A stretch of 5,101 bases of DNA. Origin: JAJFTV01 sp964426355 (lineage in GTDB: Bacteria; Chloroflexota; Anaerolineae; Anaerolineales; Anaerolineaceae). Position numbers and translations under genes: made by a program. The stretch's first letter is position 1, and each line of letters begins with the position of its first letter. The stretch covers positions 1 through 5,101 of the forward strand of contig CAYRRA010000242.1 in NCBI GenBank assembly GCA_964426355.1, written 5' to 3'. The notes under the pieces are model-generated. The model saw only the letters and a list, made by a program, of their open reading frames with translations, ran no database searches and had not been told where the DNA came from. Of this stretch, positions 1 through 5,101 are shown piece by piece.

Positions 1-30
1 AGACAAAGCAATTTTGCTATGCACGAGAGA

Positions 31-72
31 CTGATTCGAAGTCAGGCGCTCTGTCCGTTGAGCTACGGGTGC
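31..72 (-). tRNA. tRNA-Arg(TCG), 5' part only; T arm and 3' acceptor strand absent
   Basis: Read on the - strand from base 72, the canonical tRNA layout is seen: acceptor 5' strand GCACCCG, TA, D stem GCTC/GAGC around the loop AACGGACA, one linking G, then an anticodon arm whose inner four pairs (CTGA/TCAG) close the 7-base loop CTTCGAA. U33 and A37 are as expected and the anticodon is TCG (Arg, CGA codons). The outermost pair of the anticodon stem (27-43) is already a C/T mismatch. From base 30 down to base 1 there is no TTCRA T-loop, and no CGGGTGC to pair with the acceptor strand; both would be expected within these bases. The gene is therefore interrupted, truncated or misassembled right after the anticodon stem. 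A -10 box lies just upstream, so the 5' half looks expressed. The identity is fairly sure; an intact gene is not supported. Confidence 0.6.
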
Positions 73-83
73 GTATTTTCTGA

Positions 84-89
84 ATTATA
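84..89 (-). promoter_or_regulatory. -10 box of the tRNA-Arg promoter
   Basis: On the - strand these bases read TATAAT, a perfect sigma70-type -10 hexamer, placed 11 bases before the first base of the tRNA-like sequence. That distance suits a short tRNA leader. No good -35 is visible; the best-placed candidate is GGTACA (rc of 108-113), with 18 bp spacing and only three of six consensus bases. The box supports the idea that the tRNA 5' half was, or still is, a transcribed gene. Confidence 0.5.
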
Positions 90-143
90 TCACGAACAAC
101 TCATCCGTGTACCCGATCCAGCAAACTTTTTCCCATTAGGTAA

Positions 144-171
144 TTGACATTTCACCCATTAATGTTATAAA
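144..171 (+). promoter_or_regulatory. sigma70-type promoter of a short orphan transcript
   Basis: A perfect -35 TTGACA (144-149) is followed after 16 bp by TATAAA (166-171), one base off the -10 consensus. Transcription would start near 178. It points right, away from the tRNA fragment. It cannot readily serve the transporter operon unless RNA polymerase reads through the strong terminator at 364-394, so it probably drives the short unit in between. Confidence 0.6.
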
Positions 172-177
172 TGAGTA

Positions 178-394
178 CAGCATCCATTTATTATTGCTGA
201 TTCACCATGAAAATCTTCAAACAACCCAGCTTCTTTATCCTGAACCCCAATCACCGTTTCCAGCCATGCGGAAGTGAACCCTGATGGCTGTAAGGTGTCG
301 CGTACCTTTTCCCCAGGAACGATCAGCTTCGATTGTGAATGATTCTAGCGAAAATATAATCATGCCCTGCTATTGATGATGCAGGGCGTTTTTT
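178..394 (+). ncRNA. candidate ~215-nt non-coding transcript of unknown family
   Basis: The unit is defined by its borders: a good promoter just upstream and a strong intrinsic terminator at its end. Inside, three further hairpins can be drawn. The first is CAGCCAT (261-267) with ATGGCTG (284-290), 7 perfect pairs. The second is AAGGTG (292-297) with TACCTT (303-308), with one G-U pair. The third is ACGATC (319-324) with GATTGT (331-336), with one G-U pair. No known RNA family is recognised: the conserved cores of SRP RNA and RNase P RNA are absent. Alternatives are a small protein gene (a 25-codon frame at 207-284 has no Shine-Dalgarno) or the decayed end of a gene, because the frame 244-342 stays open with protein-like content but has no ATG. 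It could also be a conditional leader of the operon with read-through at the terminator. Confidence 0.3.
364..394 (+). terminator. strong intrinsic terminator
   Basis: GCCCTGC (364-370) and GCAGGGC (381-387) pair perfectly over 7 bp, five of them G-C, around a 10-base loop. A G and six Ts follow (389-394). On the opposite strand the stem is followed only by a broken T-rich stretch, so it acts mainly for + strand transcripts. It separates the short upstream unit from the transporter operon. Confidence 0.85.
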
Positions 395-428
395 ATTGTA
401 TGTTCCTAAAATAACACAGCGGGCAAAA

Positions 429-444
429 CAGTTAACGCTTACAG
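429..444. promoter_or_regulatory. putative LacI-family (cre-like) operator
   Basis: The + strand reads CAGTTAACGCTTACAG. On the - strand the inner part, TGTAAGCGTTAACT, fits the catabolite-responsive element pattern TGNAANCGNWNNCW at every specified position. It has the central CG and imperfect dyad typical of LacI/GalR-family sites. It lies 52 bp before the start codon of the binding-protein gene and after the upstream terminator, where a regulator of the operon would be expected. No convincing -35/-10 pair was found next to it; TTAAAT (465-470) is a weak -10 candidate. The pattern match is seen; binding and the regulator are inferred, and no regulator gene is in the window. Confidence 0.4.
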
Positions 445-496
445 GTAATGTTTCCTTTGTCACATTAAATTGATCTGTTCAAAAAAGGAGGATTTC

Positions 497-2182
497 ATGA
501 AACGGAAAATTTTACTATCCCTGGGTTTATTGCTCACAGGTGCGCTTCTTCTTCTCCCTATATGTGGCTGCACACCCACCGCTGAAGCTCCAGTAGTGAA
601 AGAAGCACAACCAGAAGAACAAACCGCGGCTCAGCCTGAAGATGCACCTGTAAAAGCTACTGAACTCGTCACCATCAATGTCGGCGTGGATTATATCTGG
701 GATTCAGCCAACCCCGCCATCGGCTGGTACAACTACTCGCTCCGCAACATGATCTTCGATACCGTGATCGAATGGGGTGAACTGGATGAATTCATCCCCG
801 GGCTCGCCGAAAGCTGGGAATCCTCGGAAGATGGTCTGGTCTGGACCTTCAAAATCCGCGAAGGCATTACCTTCCATGACGGCAGCCCCTGCACCGCCGA
901 AGAAATCGCCTGGAGCATCAACTGGGTTATCGAAAACGAGATCGAGACCATGTCTGCCTATACCATCAACTTTACCGAAGTCACAGCCCCTGACCCCACC
1001 ACCCTACAAGTCACGCTCTCTAACCCGGTCGGCAACATGGAATATCTCTTCGTCTTCCTCTGGATCGTCTCACCCAGCATCTGGGAAGGAATTGAGCCGG
1101 AAGACATCGGCGAATTTGAAGATATCTCAGCATCCACCGGCGCAGGACCCTATAAGTTGACCGACTGGTCTGAAGGTGAATACCTGATCCTGGAAACCAA
1201 CGAAAACTACTGGAAAGGCAAACCCGCCATTGACCGCATCGTCTTCCACGAATACGCCAACCAGGATGCGCTCGTCCAGGCGCTGCTCGCAGGAGAAATC
1301 GACTTGATCGCAGGCGACTCAATCCCCTTCACAGCCATCAAAACCTTGCAAAATGCTGAAAAAGTTGCAGTCGCTGTGATGGATTCCCTTTCATTCGACG
1401 AGCTCATCATCAATTCCTTCGCAGAAGGGACGCAACCCGCCAGCCTGTGGGACCCCACCATCCGTTTGGCAATTGAATATGCCACCGACCGGCAGCAAAT
1501 CATCAACGTCGCTTACCTGGGCTATGGTAAACCGCTTATCTCGCCCATCCCCACCTCAATGGGCGATTGGTACAACAGCGACCTGCAAGCTATTCCATAC
1601 GACATTGTAGAAGGCAACCGCATCCTGGACGAAGCCGGCTATCTCGATAGCAATGGAGATGGTGTCCGCGAATATTCAGATGGCAGCCCCCTGGTCTACC
1701 GCTTCTATGGCACGGAAGGCGCCCAAAATGCCCGCATCCTTGAAGTCATTTCCAATGGGCTTAAACAGGTCGGCATCAATGCCACCCCCACCCTGATGGA
1801 TGAAGACAGCCTGATCGCCCTCTATCCCGCGTATGACTTCGATTTGCTCTACTGGGGCTGGGGTGTAGACCCTGACCCCGATTTCTCCATGCTGATCTTC
1901 ACCTGCGACCAAACAGAAGAATTCGGATGGAACGACAGCGGCTTCTGTAATGAAACATTCGACCAACTCTATCTCGAACAAGGCGTTACCGTTGATCAGA
2001 ATGAAAGGAAAGAAGTCATCTGGCAGATGCAGGAAATCCTGTATCAGGAGAAGCCTTACGTCGTGCTGGTGAACTATCCCACCGTTCAGGCATACAGCAA
2101 AGAAAAATTCACTGGTTTCAACGAGGGATGCGGCGACCTCTTCTGGAAATACTGCTTCCTCTCCGCCAAACCTGTTCAATAA
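497..2182 (+). CDS. ABC transporter solute-binding lipoprotein, family 5 (peptide/nickel/oligosaccharide type)
   Basis: The extracytoplasmic receptor of the importer, 561 residues, captures the solute and hands it to the permeases. The start is ATG 497, with AGGAGG at 486-491 and a 5-base spacer; the in-frame TTG at 470 lacks such a site. Residues 1-24 form a lipoprotein signal (Lys/Arg, then a Leu-rich core) with lipobox I22-C-G-C25, so Cys25 is the likely lipidated residue. A Pro/Glu/Ala/Gln linker (about 26-55) tethers the SBP_bac_5 domain (about 58-550). Family hallmarks are FIPGLAESW with REGITFHDG (99-129), GPYKL (217-221), NYWKGKP (237-243) and ATDRQQI (329-335). Residues 384-395 form a DxNxDG loop resembling an EF-hand Ca site. 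Cys pairs 470/484 and 545/553 could be disulfides. The length is normal. The family assignment is firm. The substrate is unknown; peptides and oligosaccharides are both used by this family. Confidence 0.95.
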   Translation: MKRKILLSLGLLLTGALLLLPICGCTPTAEAPVVKEAQPEEQTAAQPEDAPVKATELVTINVGVDYIWDSANPAIGWYNYSLRNMIFDTVIEWGELDEFIPGLAESWESSEDGLVWTFKIREGITFHDGSPCTAEEIAWSINWVIENEIETMSAYTINFTEVTAPDPTTLQVTLSNPVGNMEYLFVFLWIVSPSIWEGIEPEDIGEFEDISASTGAGPYKLTDWSEGEYLILETNENYWKGKPAIDRIVFHEYANQDALVQALLAGEIDLIAGDSIPFTAIKTLQNAEKVAVAVMDSLSFDELIINSFAEGTQPASLWDPTIRLAIEYATDRQQIINVAYLGYGKPLISPIPTSMGDWYNSDLQAIPYDIVEGNRILDEAGYLDSNGDGVREYSDGSPLVYRFYGTEGAQNARILEVISNGLKQVGINATPTLMDEDSLIALYPAYDFDLLYWGWGVDPDPDFSMLIFTCDQTEEFGWNDSGFCNETFDQLYLEQGVTVDQNERKEVIWQMQEILYQEKPYVVLVNYPTVQAYSKEKFTGFNEGCGDLFWKYCFLSAKPVQ

Positions 2183-2197
2183 CCAACTGCATCGAAC

Positions 2198-2229
2198 GGT
2201 TCTGAATGAACTTTCCCCCAGTCAGAACC
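2198..2229 (+). promoter_or_regulatory. intercistronic hairpin between binding-protein and permease genes
   Basis: GGTTCTGA (2198-2205) and TCAGAACC (2222-2229) are perfect 8-bp inverted repeats around a 16-base loop, starting 16 bases after the binding-protein stop codon. No T-run follows, so it is not a normal intrinsic terminator. In many binding-protein transporter operons a structure here protects the upstream mRNA from 3' exonucleases, so that the receptor is made in excess over the membrane proteins; the same role is inferred here. An in-frame ATG (2206) sits in the loop and is less suited as a start than ATG 2257. Confidence 0.55.
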
Positions 2230-2256
2230 AACTTTACAACGCGAAGTGGAGAGCTC

Positions 2257-3270
2257 ATGCAGCGTGGCGATTATATTCTGCGTAAAGTACTGTTTGCCCT
2301 GGCAACGCTGGCTGTGGTCATCGTTTTCAACTTCTTTTTGTTTCGCGTTCTGCCAGGCGACCCGGTTAAAGGGTTGATCCATTCACCCCGCATGACCCGC
2401 GAGGCTCAAGAGCGCATCCGTGTCCAGTTCGGTCTTGATAAGCCAGTCTGGTTCAACAGCGAAGCACTCAAAGAAGGGGATCTTGCCGGGGTGTTCGACA
2501 CCCAGTTTACTGCTTACATCAGCAACCTGTTCAAGGGTAACCTGGGAATTTCGTTTTCCAGCCGGTTAGATGTGAGCAAGGTGCTGGCGGAGCGTGTCTG
2601 GCGCACCCTGGTGCTACTCTTTCTCGGTCAGCTCGTCGCCATCGTGGTCGGTATTTTCCTGGGTATCCTGGCATCCTGGCGACGTGGTTCTCGCATCGAT
2701 ACCGCGGTGCTGCTCTGGGGACTGTTCACCTGGTCGCTGCCCACCTTCTTCTTCGGTATCATCCTGCTCATCCTCGCACGCGGCAAGCTGCCCACAGGCA
2801 TGATGGTCACACCAGGGCTGAAACCCGAAGACGGTTGGACCTATTGGATGGATGTCGGCAGGCACCTGATCTTGCCCACCATCACCCTCGCCATTCTCTA
2901 CACCGGTGAATACCTTCTCATCATGCGCAGCAGCATCATCGAGGTTCTTAGCGAAGATTACATCCTCACCGCCAAAGCCAAAGGACTTAACTCCTTTCAG
3001 GTGTTGCGTGACCATGCGCTGAAAAACGCCATGCTGCCCATGATCACCCTGATTGCCCTCACATTAGGGTTCACCGTAGGTGGAGCCATCCAGGTTGAAA
3101 CCGTGTTTTCCTGGCCCGGGGTAGGACGCCTCATGTTTGACGCCGTCGGCAAGCAGGACTACCCGCTTTTACAGGGTACCTTCCTGCTCCTCGCGGTGAG
3201 CGTTATCCTGGCGAACCTGCTGGCTGACCTGTTGTACTCCATCCTCGACCCACGCATCAAACCCGATTAG
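2257..3270 (+). CDS. ABC transporter permease, DppB/OppB family
   Basis: First inner-membrane channel subunit, 337 residues, a usual size for the family. ATG 2257 is chosen because GGAG (2248-2251) lies 5 bases before it. The earlier in-frame ATG at 2206 has no Shine-Dalgarno, lies in a hairpin loop and would add 17 polar residues. About six membrane segments are visible: 9-31, 117-139, 150-173, 205-224, 258-280 and 307-330. The FRVLPGDP stretch after segment 1 (29-36) is typical of DppB. The EAA coupling loop, which docks on the ATPase, is at 233-262 with DYILTAKAKG at its core. The late motifs ETVFSWPGVG (281-290), QDYPLLQG (300-307) and LDPRIKP (330-336) are also family hallmarks. It follows the binding protein after a 74-bp gap and precedes the second permease by 12 bp. 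The external loop before segment 2 seems slightly long. Family is firm, solute unknown. Confidence 0.94.
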   Translation: MQRGDYILRKVLFALATLAVVIVFNFFLFRVLPGDPVKGLIHSPRMTREAQERIRVQFGLDKPVWFNSEALKEGDLAGVFDTQFTAYISNLFKGNLGISFSSRLDVSKVLAERVWRTLVLLFLGQLVAIVVGIFLGILASWRRGSRIDTAVLLWGLFTWSLPTFFFGIILLILARGKLPTGMMVTPGLKPEDGWTYWMDVGRHLILPTITLAILYTGEYLLIMRSSIIEVLSEDYILTAKAKGLNSFQVLRDHALKNAMLPMITLIALTLGFTVGGAIQVETVFSWPGVGRLMFDAVGKQDYPLLQGTFLLLAVSVILANLLADLLYSILDPRIKPD

Positions 3271-3282
3271 GACAGGTAGCCT

Positions 3283-4215
3283 ATGGATATCAAATCAATT
3301 TGGAACGCTTTCCGCCGGAAACCGATGGCAATCATCGGGACGTTGATGCTCCTAAGTGTAATTTTCCTTGCCATCTTTGCCCCTCTCATCGCTCCCTATG
3401 ATCCACATGAGACGATCAAAGTCGAGCCAGACGACATCCTCGCACCGCCCGATAAAGACCACATCTTAGGGCGCGATGACGCAGGCAAGGATGTCTGGAG
3501 CCTGCTTATCTATGGTGCCAGGGTCTCGCTGCTGGTAGGGTTCGTCTCCTCCATCGCATCCATGTTCATTGGCACAGTTGTAGGCATGACCGCAGGTTAT
3601 TTTGGTGGTCGAACCAGCAACCTTCTGATGCGCCTGACCGATTTTCTCATGGTTATCCCCGATCTACCCCTCATGCTGGTGATTATTTCCGTCTGGGGGC
3701 GAGGGCTTTGGAAAATCATCCTGGTCATCAGTGTGCTCTATTGGACTTACACTGCCCGCCTTGTGCGCTCCCAAGTACTTTCCATCAAAGAGCGCTCCTT
3801 TGTGCTGCGCGCGCGCGCCCTGGGTGCCAGCAACTTCCGCATCATCGCCCAACACATCTTCCCACAAATCATGCCCATCATCCTCGCACAAACCGTGTTG
3901 GACATCTCCGCCTCCATCATCGCAGAATCAACCCTCAGCTTCCTCGGTTTGGGTGATCCCACACTGGTCAGTTGGGGGATGATGCTCAATTTCGCCTTTG
4001 AGCGCGCTGTCAGTCGTATGGCTTGGTGGTTCCTGCTCCCACCCGGTATCGCCATTGTTTGGGTCAGCCTGGGTCTCATTTTAATGGGTACTGCCCTTGA
4101 AGAAATCGTCAATCCGCGCCTCAAAACACATCACCTCTTCCATGCCCGCAAGATGATTGCATTGGTGGGCATTCGTATCCCGCCCAAAGAAGAAACGCCG
4201 GAGGAAGCCGCATGA
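3283..4215 (+). CDS. ABC transporter permease, DppC/OppC family
   Basis: Second channel subunit, 310 residues, partner of the upstream DppB-like protein. The N-terminal OppC_N-type segment has a membrane helix at about 14-36 ending in APLIAPYDP. The hallmark HILGRDDAGKDVWS follows (60-73). Further membrane segments lie near 80-104, 118-137, 142-160, 195-217 and 249-272. The EAA loop at 170-200 has core RARALGAS (176-183). STLSFLGLGDP (216-226), SWGMML (230-235) and NPRL (277-280) are typical. About 30 residues follow NPRL, ending in a Glu/Pro-rich tail; many relatives end soon after this motif, so the tail is a mild extension. The ribosome binding site is weak (AGG 3274-3276), and translation may be coupled to the preceding gene. 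Its stop overlaps the next start by ATGA. Family is firm. Confidence 0.95.
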   Translation: MDIKSIWNAFRRKPMAIIGTLMLLSVIFLAIFAPLIAPYDPHETIKVEPDDILAPPDKDHILGRDDAGKDVWSLLIYGARVSLLVGFVSSIASMFIGTVVGMTAGYFGGRTSNLLMRLTDFLMVIPDLPLMLVIISVWGRGLWKIILVISVLYWTYTARLVRSQVLSIKERSFVLRARALGASNFRIIAQHIFPQIMPIILAQTVLDISASIIAESTLSFLGLGDPTLVSWGMMLNFAFERAVSRMAWWFLLPPGIAIVWVSLGLILMGTALEEIVNPRLKTHHLFHARKMIALVGIRIPPKEETPEEAA

Positions 4216-5101
4216 CCATACTCGATGTTCGCAACCTTTCGGTCAACTATCTCAAAGACGATGGCACACCGTTAAATGCAGTGGAAAACCTGAGTTTCCG
4301 TTTGGAGCAGGGCAGGTCTCTCGGTCTCGTCGGTGAAAGCGGCTGCGGAAAAACCACGGTGATGCTCTCTCTCATGCGCCTGCTCCCTGAAGCCGGGCGA
4401 ATTGTCCAGGGGCAAGTCTTTTATCAAAACCGCGACCTGATTCGACTTTCAGAAAGCGAGATGAACCAGGTGCGTTGGTGCCATATTGCCATTATCTTCC
4501 AGGGAGCCATGAATGCGCTCAACCCGGTTCGTACCATCGAGAGCCAGATCGTTGAAGCGCTCAAGGTCCATAATATCTCAAGAGGTCAGCAGGCACGTCA
4601 ACGTGCATGCGAACTGCTGGAACTGGTTGGGATTGCACCCGAACGTGGCAAACAATACCCGCATCAATACAGCGGCGGTATGCGCCAGCGCGCGGTCATT
4701 GCTATGGCATTGGCGTGTAACCCGCGCATTCTCATCGCTGACGAACCCACCACCGCGTTGGATGTGATGATCCAGGCACAAATCACCCGCTTGCTGCAAG
4801 AACTTCAGCGCGAGCTCAACCTGACGCTCATCCTGGTCACACACGACCTGGGCGTGGTGGCAGAAATCTGTGACGACGTGCTGGTAATGTACGGCGGCAT
4901 GACCGCCGAATACGCCAGTAGCGACCGCATCTTTAATCACGCTCAACACCCCTACACCCAGCGGCTGCTCAAAGCATTTCCGGATATCGAAAACCCGGAT
5001 GCCGAACTGGTCTGGATACCCGGCAACCCGCCCCGTTTGGATGACCTGCCCACCGGCTGCCGTTTCCACCCGCGCTGTCCGCTCGCTGAGGAAATTTGCC
5101 G
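4212..5101 (+). CDS. ABC transporter ATP-binding protein, DppD/OppD family (3' end cut by window)
   Basis: ATPase subunit that powers import, bound to the cytoplasmic side of the permeases. The frame is open from ATG 4212 to the window edge (296 codons seen), so only the C-terminal end is missing, roughly 30-40 residues by family length. The start overlaps the DppC stop as ATGA and has a strong GGAGG (4200-4204), so translation is probably coupled. Motifs: Walker A GESGCGKT (41-48), Q-loop FQGAMNALNP (96-105), signature SGGMRQ (154-159), Walker B ILIADEP (173-179), D-loop ALD (182-184) and switch His211. All catalytic residues are intact. A C-terminal oligopeptide-type domain follows with HPYTQRLL (246-253) and PGNPP (270-274). 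Its cysteines 283, 289 and 296 fit the CxFxxRCxxAxxxC arrangement, which ligates a 4Fe-4S cluster in some DppD proteins. A partner DppF/OppF ATPase is expected downstream. Confidence 0.95.
   Translation, partial: MTILDVRNLSVNYLKDDGTPLNAVENLSFRLEQGRSLGLVGESGCGKTTVMLSLMRLLPEAGRIVQGQVFYQNRDLIRLSESEMNQVRWCHIAIIFQGAMNALNPVRTIESQIVEALKVHNISRGQQARQRACELLELVGIAPERGKQYPHQYSGGMRQRAVIAMALACNPRILIADEPTTALDVMIQAQITRLLQELQRELNLTLILVTHDLGVVAEICDDVLVMYGGMTAEYASSDRIFNHAQHPYTQRLLKAFPDIENPDAELVWIPGNPPRLDDLPTGCRFHPRCPLAEEIC

Larger units (their letters stand above)
73..496. other. gene-free region between the tRNA fragment and the transporter operon
   Basis: No protein gene with a start, ribosome binding site and reasonable length is seen here on either strand. 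The region holds a - strand promoter for the tRNA (84-89), a + strand promoter (144-171), a possible short structured transcript ending in a strong terminator (364-394), a putative LacI-type operator (429-444) and the ribosome binding site of the binding-protein gene (486-491). It looks AT-richer than the downstream genes. Bases 90-143 hold nothing I can recognise. Confidence 0.7.

Noticed and set aside
207..284. Short ORF of 25 codons starting MKIFKQPSF
   Set aside because: There is no Shine-Dalgarno before the ATG and no recognisable domain. The frame overlaps a drawable RNA hairpin. It is kept only as an alternative reading of the orphan transcript.
261..290. Hairpin with a C-GGAA-G element resembling the tip of SRP RNA helix 8
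   Set aside because: The conserved internal-loop sequences of SRP RNA (GTCAGG on one side, AGCAGCC on the other) are missing, so it is not called an SRP RNA.
470..496. Earlier TTG start adding nine residues to the binding protein
   Set aside because: It would place residues with KKED before the signal peptide and has no ribosome binding site. ATG 497 has AGGAGG at ideal spacing and gives a textbook lipoprotein signal.
1676..2179. Long - strand open frame (167 codons) opposite the 3' part of the binding-protein gene
   Set aside because: It is a shadow of the C-rich codon use of the + strand gene. It has no Shine-Dalgarno and no recognisable domain, while the + strand frame carries clear family motifs over the same bases.
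2206..2256. Earlier ATG start of the DppB-like permease
   Set aside because: No Shine-Dalgarno, position inside a hairpin loop, and 17 extra polar residues not typical of the family; ATG 2257 fits better.
4578..5069. Long - strand open frame (163 codons) opposite the ATPase gene
   Set aside because: The + strand frame here encodes the signature, Walker B and switch motifs of an ABC ATPase; the opposite frame has no such support.
1..5101. CRISPR array, insertion sequence or integrase gene
   Set aside because: I saw no spaced direct repeats, no terminal inverted repeats and no transposase or recombinase motifs in any frame.

Overview
The window is mostly one operon for an ATP-driven importer of the peptide/nickel/oligosaccharide type (the Dpp/Opp family). 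It has four co-directional genes on the + strand: a lipoprotein solute-binding protein (497-2182), two inner-membrane permeases (2257-3270 and 3283-4215) and the first ATPase (4212 to the window edge, incomplete at its 3' end). A second, DppF/OppF-type ATPase usually follows in such operons and would lie beyond base 5101. The spacing tightens along the operon: 74 bp, then 12 bp, then a 4-base ATGA overlap. The only long gene-to-gene gap holds a perfect 8-bp hairpin just after the binding-protein gene.

The first ~500 bases hold no convincing protein gene. On the - strand at 72 to about 31 lies the 5' part of a tRNA-Arg(TCG): acceptor 5' strand, D arm and anticodon arm, with its own perfect TATAAT -10 box. 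It loses all tRNA character directly after the anticodon stem. On the + strand there is a consensus-like promoter (144-171), a stretch that can form several hairpins, and a strong intrinsic terminator (364-394). Together these look like a free-standing transcription unit of about 215 nt. Between that terminator and the binding-protein start is a sequence matching the LacI-family/CcpA (cre) operator pattern (429-444). It suggests sugar-linked control of the importer.

Host: the lipoprotein signal with a Pro/Glu/Ala/Gln-rich linker, clear Shine-Dalgarno sites and moderate GC in the genes fit a bacterium. The general style resembles anaerobic Chloroflexota (Anaerolineae), but this is an impression and cannot be proved here. 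How the genes work together: the lipoprotein captures the solute outside the membrane, the two permeases form the channel, and the ATPase pair powers import. The substrate cannot be read from the sequence; peptides or oligosaccharides are both possible.

I see no novel multi-gene system. The points most worth a second look are the interrupted tRNA, the orphan promoter-to-terminator unit and the putative LacI-type operator.
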